Below, piece after piece: positions 8,065 to 17,000 of a stretch of 20,431 nt of DNA. The notes beneath the pieces are model-generated. The model made no database searches and was not told where the DNA came from. It saw only the letters and a program-made list of their open reading frames with translations. Position numbers and translations under genes: made by a program. Source of the DNA: Clostridiales bacterium (GTDB taxonomy: Bacteria > Bacillota > Clostridia > Oscillospirales > Oscillospiraceae); NCBI GenBank assembly GCA_004555205.1, contig SFIY01000029.1, forward strand, positions 1-20,431. Reading direction: 5' to 3'. Within the stretch, counting starts at the first letter, position 1; every line of letters starts with the position of its first letter.

Positions 8065-9722
8065 CGTCCGGCACCTCCCCTCAGAGGCAGGATCAGTTCC
8101 CACTCGTCCTCGTCCGACACCGCAACCGAAGCGTCCGGCCACTCTTTTCCGAGCGGACTCAGATCCTCCCTGCAGCCGACGGTTACACGGATACGAAGCA
8201 CGCCGTCCACCACGCTCACCGACACCGCACAGGAGGTGATGCTGCCAAGCGCCTCTTCCACCGCATCCTCGAAAAAGTCATAGGCGGCGGACGCAATCTC
8301 GCCGGGCAGAAAGTCCCGCTGCGTATCCACAAACACCACGCAGCGCGCTCCCATGGCTTTCAGGTAGCGCACAGATTCCTCAATGGCGTTCTTTAACTCT
8401 CCCTCGGGAATATCAAAGCCGTTCTGAACGGAAAGCGTCAGGTGCTTTTTGCGTTTGACATAGCCGCCGAGCACGGCGATCTTGGACAAAATGGCGTTTC
8501 CTTTTTCCGCGTCTCCCTCCGCCAGCTCGTATTCCTTCATCAGCCGCGCAATGCGGTCGATCTGTTTCTGCGTGGAGGCAGTCAGCAGGTCATACAGCCT
8601 GTTCTGCTCTGCGGTGACCTTGCGGTCCTTTTCCAGCACATACTCATGCCTCAGCATAGCGGTGCGTTCTTCCAGCTCTTCCTTGGTCTCGGTCAGCTCA
8701 CGGCGCAGATTGGTCAGTTCGGAGATGTCCTCCGTCCAGACCATATAGCCGCCGCCGATGGGAGCCGTATGCAGCAGTTTTCCTTCGGACAAGGCTACGG
8801 GAGCATTAAGCGCCTTTTTGATCTGCTCCACCGGCAGCGGCTCGGCAGAGGCGGAAGCATACCGAACATCAAAGTTTTCGTCCACGATCTGTGCGCTGCT
8901 GCCGACGGAGGCCACAAACATTTCGTCATACCGCGTGTTGGTGGGGAGCAGTCCGCAATAGATACAGCATTCAAATACAGCGGCAAACAGCAGCGAACAC
9001 GCAGAGGACAGGTCTCCTGCAAGAAATTTCGTAACAGGATTCTCAACCATATAGGTAATAATATAGCAAATCGTCAGAACCAAGGTTGCAATCAACGGTG
9101 CGTAGGCACGGGGCTTGCGCTTTATCTTGCCGCCGGAATACATCACATAAAACGAAGCAAATGTACATAGCGCAAACCAGCCGAACACCAGGAAATATCC
9201 GATACCATGTTGATAGTTGTCCGGTGAGAAATCATGCTGCGGAAAGGAAAAGGCAAACTCATGAAGGTCATTCGTCATAATCATCAGGAAAAGCAGAACC
9301 GCCGGTATATACAGCAGCTTAACCTGCCACTTCAGCTTGTAATCCTCCGTTTTGCCGATAAACAGGGAGGCAAACAGCATATACAGAGGGATTCCGATCA
9401 GCGGCAGATAATACAGATACCAGAGATACCGGCTGATGTTTATATCCGTGCAAATGTAATACTTCACAACCTTAAAGTTCAGCCAAAGGGTCATCAGGGC
9501 GACAATGCCGCACAGATAATGCCTCGCCTGTTTCTGAACCACTCTCCGGTACAGGGAAAAGCCCCATGCCGTAATCAGCCCGATATGGAGCAGAGAGCGG
9601 ATAAAGTCCGTGAACAGCACATCGTCAGAGGTGTTTTGATTGTTGACAAGCCGGATCACGGCGGCTGTCACAACGACGGCAGCCACAACAAGCCAAACCG
9701 CCTTATTGTTCTTGGCTTTCAC
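8061..9722 (-). CDS. Multi-TM sensor with degenerate PAS and kinase-like C-terminus (HisKA_7TM-like)
   Basis: The protein is 553 residues from the GTG at 9722. Seven to eight hydrophobic segments lie at about 8-27, 38-59, 69-90, 100-123, 134-150, 172-196, 207-227 and 236-258, much like the 7TM region found at the N-terminus of some Firmicute histidine kinases. A short PAS-like part follows (about 265-335), then a long coiled coil (335-400). The end (about 410-550) resembles a dimerisation plus ATPase module but lacks its key residues. No HD-type phospho-acceptor is seen, the N-box region EDAVEEALGSIT has no Asn, and no DNG or GxGL motif follows. It is probably not an active kinase but a sensor or partner of the kinase overlapping it by ATGA. 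The GTG has GGAGG and AAGGGAG close by. The only upstream ATG, at 9839, lies at or above the promoter. Family assignment is from pattern only. Confidence 0.8.
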   Translation of the reverse strand: MKAKNNKAVWLVVAAVVVTAAVIRLVNNQNTSDDVLFTDFIRSLLHIGLITAWGFSLYRRVVQKQARHYLCGIVALMTLWLNFKVVKYYICTDINISRYLWYLYYLPLIGIPLYMLFASLFIGKTEDYKLKWQVKLLYIPAVLLFLMIMTNDLHEFAFSFPQHDFSPDNYQHGIGYFLVFGWFALCTFASFYVMYSGGKIKRKPRAYAPLIATLVLTICYIITYMVENPVTKFLAGDLSSACSLLFAAVFECCIYCGLLPTNTRYDEMFVASVGSSAQIVDENFDVRYASASAEPLPVEQIKKALNAPVALSEGKLLHTAPIGGGYMVWTEDISELTNLRRELTETKEELEERTAMLRHEYVLEKDRKVTAEQNRLYDLLTASTQKQIDRIARLMKEYELAEGDAEKGNAILSKIAVLGGYVKRKKHLTLSVQNGFDIPEGELKNAIEESVRYLKAMGARCVVFVDTQRDFLPGEIASAAYDFFEDAVEEALGSITSCAVSVSVVDGVLRIRVTVGCREDLSPLGKEWPDASVAVSDEDEWELILPLRGGAGR

Positions 9723-9827
9723 TTTCCTCCGCTCCCTTCCGGAAAAATTGTGCTGACAAGGGGATCGTCCTTTGCTTTTTCTGTTATAACCGCAGCTAAT
9801 GTCTATGGGCAAAACTACGCATGTTAC
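9723..9827 (-). other. 5' leader of the signalling operon
   Basis: About 100 nt lie between the predicted start of transcription and the GTG start of the multi-TM sensor. TATAAC (9785-9790) here could be a second -10, but its -35 is poor. The frame stays open in this leader from an ATG at 9839, but the peptide has no sign of function and the ATG lies in the promoter. Confidence 0.35.
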
Positions 9828-9856
9828 ATGATAGCACATAATTTTAAATTTTTCTA
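9828..9856 (-). promoter_or_regulatory. Putative promoter of the signalling operon (extended -10)
   Basis: On the minus strand: -35 TAGAAA (9851-9856, 4 of 6), a 17-nt spacer, and -10 TATCAT (9828-9833, 5 of 6) with TG one base upstream, making an extended -10. It stands about 105 nt ahead of the GTG start. No operator-like repeat comparable to the one at 6043-6064 is seen here. Confidence 0.45.
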
Positions 9857-10019
9857 CCCCGCTTTTTAGTGCATGAACTGTAGGTGTGGCAGTGATGTGT
9901 AATAAGAGGGGAAAAAATATGGGCGTCCTGCTTTAAGGCAGAGTTGCTGAGACAATGAGAAAGGCGCTTTAAGTATTTTCAGTTCCGGGAAATCAGTTTA
10001 ACGCGGCAAACGCCGTTGC

Positions 10020-10236
10020 TCACTTCTCTCGCCGGTACAATGTCGGGAATTTCGCTGAGCCATTTTTGCCGAAATCGGCGTTTCCGTCATAGTAATCAAA
10101 GTTGGCAGCGGGAAGTACCACCCAATCGGTATCGTCATGCTTGTTTGCTTCACAGTACTCTAACAGAGGGAGTCTTTTTTGCTCATCGGCAGCAGCCTTT
10201 TTTGAACCGCTCGCCCAGCCAGTGGTTTTCGATACA
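10020..10236 (-). pseudogene. C-terminal coding remnant with no start codon, unidentified
   Basis: After the rpoC terminator a minus-strand frame stays open to a TGA at 10020-10022. It has protein-like composition, ending ...NFDYYDGNADFGKNGSAKF then PTLYRREK. Reading upstream, the frame passes through the rpoC terminator to a stop overlapping the rpoC end, with no ATG, GTG or TTG. I therefore take it as the last roughly 70 codons of a gene whose front was lost, perhaps when this stretch was joined to the rpoC 3' end. I do not recognise the family. A chance frame is the alternative, although the Asp/Asn/Tyr-rich tail looks like real protein. The rest of the 9857-10019 stretch holds nothing I can identify. 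Confidence 0.35.
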
Positions 10237-10272
10237 CAAAAACAGCGCCCTGCTCTCAGGCAGGGCGCTGTT
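10237..10272 (-). terminator. Rho-independent terminator of rpoBC
   Basis: On the minus strand ACAGCGCCCTGC (10260-10271) pairs perfectly with GCAGGGCGCTGT (10242-10253) around a 6-nt loop and is followed by TTTTTG. It begins about 11 nt after the rpoC stop. The stem is long and GC-rich with no mismatch, as expected for a highly expressed operon. Confidence 0.95.
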
Positions 10273-10282
10273 CCTTCAGGAT

Positions 10283-13200
10283 TTATTCATCCTCGGTTAC
10301 CATTTCATCTTCTGCTGCCGCAGCTTCGGCGGCTTCCGTCTCAGGCACCAGCTTTTCGGCAAACTGGCGATAGGCGCTCAGACCGGCGCCGGCGGGAATC
10401 AGCTTACCGATCAGGACATTCTCCTTCAAGCCGACCAGGTGGTCGACCTTGCCCTTGATGGCGGCTTCGGTCAGGACCTTGGTGGTTTCCTGGAAGGAAG
10501 CGGCGGACAGGAAGGAGTCGGTGGCCAGAGCGGCCTTGGTAATGCCCATCAGCAACTGCGTGTAGGTGGCCTCCTGCAGCGGTTCGCCGTCTTCGCGGGT
10601 CTCACCGGCAGCGCTGCGTGCACGGATTCGCTCATTGGCAAGCTCCACATCCAGCACATTGGCCATGGAGCCGTCCAGCATACCGGTATCACCGGCTTCT
10701 TCCACGCGCACCTTGCGCATCATCTGGCGGACGATCACTTCGATATGCTTATCGTTGATGTCAACGCCCTGCTGACGGTAAACCTTCAAAACCTCCTGGA
10801 TCAGGTAGTTGTGAACGGCAGAGGCACCGCGAATACGCAGCACATCATGGGGATTCAGCGCGCCGTCCTGGAGCTGCTTACCCTTTTCGATCACGTCGCC
10901 GTCAGCCACCTGCAGACCGGTGTGCGGCACGGAATAGGTGCGGGTATCACCGTCGTCGGCGGTGACGATGATGTTCAGCAGGCTGCCCTTGGCCGCCTCC
11001 TCAAAGCGGACTTTGCCGCCGATCTCGGACAGCGTGGCCATCTTCTTGGGCTTGCGGGCCTCGAACAGCTCCTCAACACGGGGAAGACCCTGGGTAATAT
11101 CGCCGCCGGCAACGCCGCCGGTGTGGAACGTACGCATGGTCAGCTGCGTGCCCGGCTCACCGATGGACTGTGCGGCAATGATGCCGACCGCCTCGCCGGG
11201 TCCGACAGGCTTGGAGGTGGCCAGGTTCATGCCGTAGCACTTGGCGCAGATACCGCTGTGAGCGCGGCAGGTCAGCACGGTGCGGATTTCCACGGCGTGA
11301 ATGTCGAACTTCTCCAGCAGCGCGGCGTCGCTGTCGTTCATCATGTGATCCTTGGAGACCAGCACCTCGCCGCTCTTGGGATCTACGATGTCCTTCACGG
11401 GGAAGCGACCGCGGATACGCTCGGCAAACTTTTCGATCACCTGGCCGCCCTCGCTGATCTCGGACACCATGATGCCCTTTTCCGCGCCGCAGTCATCCTC
11501 GCGGATAATCACATCCTGGCAGACATCCACCATGCGGCGGGTCAGATAACCGGAGTCTGCGGTACGCAGAGCGGTATCGGCCAGGCCCTTACGGGCGCCG
11601 CGGGAGGAGGTGAAGTAGTCCAGCACGGACATGCCTTCACGGAAATTGGCCTTGATGGGGATTTCGATGGTCTTACCGGCGGTGTTGGCCATCAGGCCGC
11701 GCATACCGGTCAACTGGCGGATCTGCTTCATGCTGCCGCGGGCGCCGGAGTCTGCCATCATGAAGATGGGGTTATACTTGTCAAGGCTCTTGGTCAGGGC
11801 ATCGGTTACATCGTTGGTGGTCTTTTCCCACTCACGGACGACCAGCTTGTAACGCTCCTCGTCGGTGATGAAGCCCATGTTGTACTGATCTTCGATGTCC
11901 ACCACGCGCTGCTCGGTCTCGGCAATCAGCTCGTACTTCTTGGCGGGCACGGTCATATCCGCGATGGAGATGGTGATGGAGCCGCGGGTAGAGTACTTGT
12001 AGCCGGTGGCCTTGATGTTATCCAGCACCTCGGCCGCCACGGTAAAGCCGTACTGCTTGATGGTCTTGTCAACGATCTTGCCCAACTGCTTCTTACCGCA
12101 GGTCTCGGTAATCTCGTAATCGAAGAACTTCTCGTTGGGCGTACCGTCCTCGTTGTAACGGTTCACAAAGCCCAGATCCTGAGGAATGTTGCGGTTGAAG
12201 ATAATGCGGCCGGGGGTGGCACGGACCACATGGCTGAGCGTCTCACCGTTGTATTCCTTCTTCACACGCACCCAAATGGGCTGATGGATGCCGATGATGT
12301 GCTCTTCGTAAGCCATCAACGCCTCATCCTCGTCGCGATAGATGTGCAGCGGATTGTCGGCCTTCTCCTGATCGGTCAGCTCGTCATAGCTCTTGCCGGC
12401 CAGGGCGAAGTCAATATTTTCGGGCCAGGATTCGTCATTGGCCATCTGGCAGAAGCCGTTTTCAAAGCGCTCGAAGGTCAGGTAGTAGGAGCCCAGCACC
12501 ATATCCTGCGTAGGAACGGTAACGGGTCCGCCGTCCTGAGGACGCAGCAGGTTGTTGGCCGAGAGCATCAGCAAACGGGCCTCAGCCTGCGCCTCGGCGG
12601 ACAGAGGCACATGGATGGCCATCTGGTCGCCGTCGAAGTCGGCGTTAAATGCGGTACAGGTCAGGGGGTGCAGCTTCAGGGCGCGGCCTTCCACCAGCAC
12701 CGGCTCAAAGGCCTGAATACCCAGACGGTGCAGCGTAGGCGCACGGTTGAGCATGACGGGATGGTCCTTGATGATCTCATCCAGGGCGTCCCACACCTCG
12801 GTGCGTCCCTTATCCACCATCTTTTTGGCGGACTTGATGTTGTTGGCGCTGCCGTCCTCCACCAGCTTCTTCATAATGAAGGGGCGGAACAGCTCCACGG
12901 CCATTTCCTTCGGCACGCCGCACTGATAGACCTTCAGCTCGGGGCCGACAACGATCACGCTTCGGCCGGAGTAGTCAACACGCTTACCCAGCAGGTTCTG
13001 ACGGAACCGGCCCTGCTTGCCCTTGAGCATATCGCTCAAAGACTTGAGCGCACGGTTGTTGGCGCCGGTAACGGGACGGCCGCGGCGGCCGTTGTCGATC
13101 AGGGCGTCCACCGCCTCCTGCAGCATACGCTTCTCATTGCGCACGATGATGTCGGGCGCATTGAGCTCCATCAGACGCTTCAGGCGGTTGTTGCGGTTAA

Positions 13201-13981
13201 TCACGCGGCGGTACAGGTCGTTCAGGTCGGAGGTAGCGAAACGGCCGCCGTCCAACTGCACCATGGGGCGCAGCTCGGGCGGAATCACCGGCAGTATATC
13301 GATAATCATCCACTCGGGCTTGTTACCGCTCAGGCGGAATGCGTCCACCACTTCCAGACGCTTGACAACACGGGCCTTCTTCTGACCGGAAGCGGCCTTC
13401 AGCTCCGCGTGAAGCTGCTCGCTCAGTTCGTCCAGATCGATCTGCTGCAGCAGCTTTTTTACTGCCTCGGCGCCCATGCCTGCATCAAAATCGTCCTCGT
13501 ACTTTTCGCGGAAATCACGGTATTCCTTTTCCGACAAAATCTGATTGCGCAGCAGGGGCGTTTCGCCGGGATCGGTCACGATATAGGCGGCGAAATACAG
13601 CACCTTCTCCAGAATACGGGGCGAAATATCCAGCAGCAGACCCATACGGGAGGGGATACCCTTGAAATACCAGATGTGGGAAACGGGGGTCGCCAGCTCA
13701 ATGTGTCCCATGCGCTCACGGCGCACCTTGGCGCGGGTCACTTCCACGCCGCAGCGGTCGCAGATCTTGCCCTTATAGCGGATCTTCTTGTACTTACCGC
13801 AGTGACATTCCCAGTCCTTGGTGGGCCCGAAGATCTTTTCGCAGAACAAGCCGTCCCGCTCGGGCTTCAGGGTTCTGTAGTTGATGGTTTCCGGCTTTTT
13901 CACCTCGCCGAAAGACCACTCGCGGATCATCTCCGGAGAAGCAATACCAATTTTAATGGCGTCAAATGTTGCGTAACTCAT
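10283..13981 (-). CDS. rpoC: DNA-directed RNA polymerase subunit beta'
   Basis: This is the 1232-residue catalytic large subunit of RNA polymerase. The catalytic loop NADFDGD is at 446-452, with Mg-binding D448, D450 and D452. The N-terminal zinc site is complete (C59, C61, C74, C77), as is the second one (C831, C905, C912, C915). The bridge helix lies near 788-816 (DYFTSSRGARKGLADTALRT), and the trigger loop region follows GIIAAQSIGEPGTQLTMRTF (933-952). The length fits Firmicute RpoC without the large insertions of proteobacteria. The tail from about 1213 is rich in Ala and acidic residues. The ATG has AAGGAGGAG 8 nt upstream and lies 21 nt after the rpoB stop, so the two genes share a transcript. 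A strong terminator follows. The rpsL, rpsG and fusA genes often found downstream are absent here. Confidence 0.99.
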   Translation of the reverse strand: MSYATFDAIKIGIASPEMIREWSFGEVKKPETINYRTLKPERDGLFCEKIFGPTKDWECHCGKYKKIRYKGKICDRCGVEVTRAKVRRERMGHIELATPVSHIWYFKGIPSRMGLLLDISPRILEKVLYFAAYIVTDPGETPLLRNQILSEKEYRDFREKYEDDFDAGMGAEAVKKLLQQIDLDELSEQLHAELKAASGQKKARVVKRLEVVDAFRLSGNKPEWMIIDILPVIPPELRPMVQLDGGRFATSDLNDLYRRVINRNNRLKRLMELNAPDIIVRNEKRMLQEAVDALIDNGRRGRPVTGANNRALKSLSDMLKGKQGRFRQNLLGKRVDYSGRSVIVVGPELKVYQCGVPKEMAVELFRPFIMKKLVEDGSANNIKSAKKMVDKGRTEVWDALDEIIKDHPVMLNRAPTLHRLGIQAFEPVLVEGRALKLHPLTCTAFNADFDGDQMAIHVPLSAEAQAEARLLMLSANNLLRPQDGGPVTVPTQDMVLGSYYLTFERFENGFCQMANDESWPENIDFALAGKSYDELTDQEKADNPLHIYRDEDEALMAYEEHIIGIHQPIWVRVKKEYNGETLSHVVRATPGRIIFNRNIPQDLGFVNRYNEDGTPNEKFFDYEITETCGKKQLGKIVDKTIKQYGFTVAAEVLDNIKATGYKYSTRGSITISIADMTVPAKKYELIAETEQRVVDIEDQYNMGFITDEERYKLVVREWEKTTNDVTDALTKSLDKYNPIFMMADSGARGSMKQIRQLTGMRGLMANTAGKTIEIPIKANFREGMSVLDYFTSSRGARKGLADTALRTADSGYLTRRMVDVCQDVIIREDDCGAEKGIMVSEISEGGQVIEKFAERIRGRFPVKDIVDPKSGEVLVSKDHMMNDSDAALLEKFDIHAVEIRTVLTCRAHSGICAKCYGMNLATSKPVGPGEAVGIIAAQSIGEPGTQLTMRTFHTGGVAGGDITQGLPRVEELFEARKPKKMATLSEIGGKVRFEEAAKGSLLNIIVTADDGDTRTYSVPHTGLQVADGDVIEKGKQLQDGALNPHDVLRIRGASAVHNYLIQEVLKVYRQQGVDINDKHIEVIVRQMMRKVRVEEAGDTGMLDGSMANVLDVELANERIRARSAAGETREDGEPLQEATYTQLLMGITKAALATDSFLSAASFQETTKVLTEAAIKGKVDHLVGLKENVLIGKLIPAGAGLSAYRQFAEKLVPETEAAEAAAAEDEMVTEDE

Positions 13982-14002
13982 CTTTTCAGCTCCTCCTTTT
14001 CC

Positions 14003-17000
14003 TTAAAATTCCTCGTCGTCAAAGGAGGCGTTTACTTCCTCCTCATCGACATAGTCGAAACCGGCGTCAGCCAGTTCCTCTTCATCGGCATAGCGGTTCT
14101 GACGCTCGTTTTCGGCATCCATACGCGCCAGATTGAAGGTATCCATGGCGTCCTCGTCTTCCTTCAGCTCGATCAGGTTGCCGTCCTCATCCAATACCTG
14201 AATATCCAGGCACAAAGACTGCAGCTCCTTGACCAGCACCTTGAAGGACTCGGGCACACCGGGCGTAGGCACATTGTGACCCTTGACGATGGCTTCGTAG
14301 GTGCGTACACGGCCGGTCACGTCATCGGACTTGACCGTCAGGATCTCCTGCAGGGTGTAGGAGGCGCCGTAAGCCTCCAGCGCCCAAACTTCCATTTCAC
14401 CGAAACGCTGGCCGCCGAACTGGGCTTTGCCGCCCAGCGGCTGCTGGGTCACCAGGGAGTACGGACCGGTGGAGCGGGCGTGGATCTTATCGTCCACCAG
14501 ATGGTGCAGCTTCAGGAAGTACACATAGCCGACGGTGACCTTGTTATCGAAGCGCTCGCCGGTACGGCCGTCGTACAGCCAGCTCTTGCCTTCGGGGTCA
14601 AGGCCCGCCATGTCCAGCGCCTCGGCGATGTCCTTATCGGTGGCGCCGTCGAAGATGGGGGTCGCCACCTTCCAGCCCAGGGTCTTGGCCGCATAGCCCA
14701 GATGGACCTCCAGCACCTGACCGATGTTCATACGGGAGGGAACGCCCAGGGGGTTGAGCACAATATCCAGCGGCGTACCGTCGGGCAGGAAGGGCATATC
14801 CTCCTGAGGCAGCACGCGGGACACAACGCCCTTGTTGCCGTGACGGCCGGCCATCTTATCGCCCACCTGGATCTTACGGCGCTGGGCAATGTAGATACGG
14901 ACGACCTGATTGACGCCCGGTCCCAGCTCATCGCCGTTCTCCCGGGTAAAGACCTTGGCATCGACGATGATGCCGCTCTCGCCGTGAGGCACCTTCAGGG
15001 AGGTGTCGCGCACTTCGCGGGCCTTTTCACCGAAGATAGCGCGCAGCAGGCGCTCCTCCGCCGTCAGATCGGTCTCGCCCTTGGGCGTGACCTTGCCGAC
15101 CAGAATATCGCCGGCATGGACCTCGGCACCCACGCGGATAATACCGCGCTCATCCAGATCCTTCAGCGCCTCCTCGCCCACATTGGGAATATCGCGGGTG
15201 ATCTCCTCAGGTCCGAGCTTCGTATCACGCGCATCGATTTCGTATTCTTCAATGTGGATGGAGGTGTAAACATCCTCCTTGATCAGACGCTCGTTGAGCA
15301 AAACGGCGTCCTCGTAGTTGTAGCCTTCCCAGGTCATAAAGCCCACCAGGATATTGCGGCCCAGCGCGATTTCGCCCTGATCGGTAGCAGGACCGTCGGC
15401 CAGCACGGTGGGATCGTCGCCGCCGTGGACGCGATCGCCCACGTTGACAATGGGCTTCTGGTTGATGCAGGTACCGTGGTTGGAACGCAGGAACTTGACC
15501 AGCTTGTAGTCCTTGGTCTCGCCGCTGTCGTACTTCACGGACACGCCGGCAGCATCCACCTTGGTCACCACGCCGTCGCCCTCGGCCAGCACCACCACCT
15601 CGGAATCCAGGCAGATCTTGTGCTCCATACCGGTACCCACAATGGGCGCCTCCGGTTTCAGCAGCGGCACGGCCTGACGCTGCATGTTGGCGCCCATCAG
15701 CGCACGGTTGGCGTCGTCGTTAGGCAGGAAGGGAATCATCGCCGTAGCAATGGAGACCATCATACGCGGGGAAATATCGATGAAATCCACATGCTCGGGA
15801 GAGACCTGCACGATCTCATCACGGTGACGGCAGGTAATACGCTGGTTGGTCAGGAAGCCGTTCTCATCGGTAGGCTCGGCAGCCTGGCCCACCACATACT
15901 GATCCTCCACGTCTGCGGTCATATAGACCACTTCGTCCGTCACATGGCCATTGTTCACCTTGCGGAAAGGCGCCTCGATAAAGCCGTACTCATTGATACG
16001 GGCATAGGTGGCCAGATAGGAGATCAGGCCGATGTTGGGGCCTTCCGGCGTCTCAATGGGGCACATGCGGCCATAGTGGGAGTAGTGGACGTCACGCACC
16101 TCCATGTTGGCGCGCTCACGGCTCAGACCGCCGGGGCCCAGTGCGGACAGACGGCGCTTATGGGTCAGCTCCGCCAGCGGGTTGGTCTGATCCATGAACT
16201 GGCTCAGGGGGCTGGAGCCGAAGAACTCCTTGATGGCGGCGGTCACAGGGCGGATATTGATCAGGCTCTGGGGTGTGACGATGTCCAGATCCTGAATGGT
16301 CATACGCTCGCGGATCACGCGCTCCATGCGGCTAAAGCCGATGCGGAACTGGTTTTGCAGCAGCTCACCCACGCAGCGCAGGCGGCGGTTGCCCAGATGG
16401 TCGATATCGTCCTTGGACACAAGGCCGTTGGCCAGCGCGTTCATATAGTTGATGGAGGCGAAGATATCATCAATGATGATGTGCTTGGGCACCAGCTCGT
16501 CGGCGCGGAGCCTGCACTGCTCGATCAGCTCCTCGCCCTCATACTGTGCGATCAGCTCCTGCAGCACGTCAAAGCGCACCCTCTCCTTGATCCCACAGGC
16601 TTCCTTGGGGTCGAAGTCCACATAGCGGGACATATCGCACATGTGGTTGGTGGTAATCTTAATCACGCTGCCGTTATCCAGCGCCACGCTGACCTCGCCC
16701 ACACCGATGGCATCCAGCTCGCGGCACTCCTCACCGGTCAGCACATGACCGGCGTCAAAGAGGATCTCACCGGTGGCAGGATCCGCCACAGGCAGGGCCA
16801 GCTTCTGCCCCCTGGCGCGCTGCCACAGGGTCAGCTTCTTGTTGAACTTGTAACGGCCCACGATACTCAGATCGTAGCGGCGCGAATCGAAGAACAGGTT
16901 CTGGATCAGCGTTTCGGCGGTATCCACCGTGGGAGGCTCGCCGGGGCGCTGCTTGCGGTAGATCTCCAGCAGAGCCTCTTCATAGGTCTTGCAGGTATCC

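Noticed and set aside
8065..8142. Longer N-terminus for the histidine kinase
   Set aside because: It would lie within the upstream gene and has a low-complexity Gly/Arg-rich start. The ATG at 8064 has a good ribosome site and an ATGA overlap.
9723..9839. Extra 39 residues at the front of the multi-TM sensor
   Set aside because: The ATG at 9839 lies above the -10 hexamer. The GTG at 9722 has a ribosome site and directly precedes the first TM segment.
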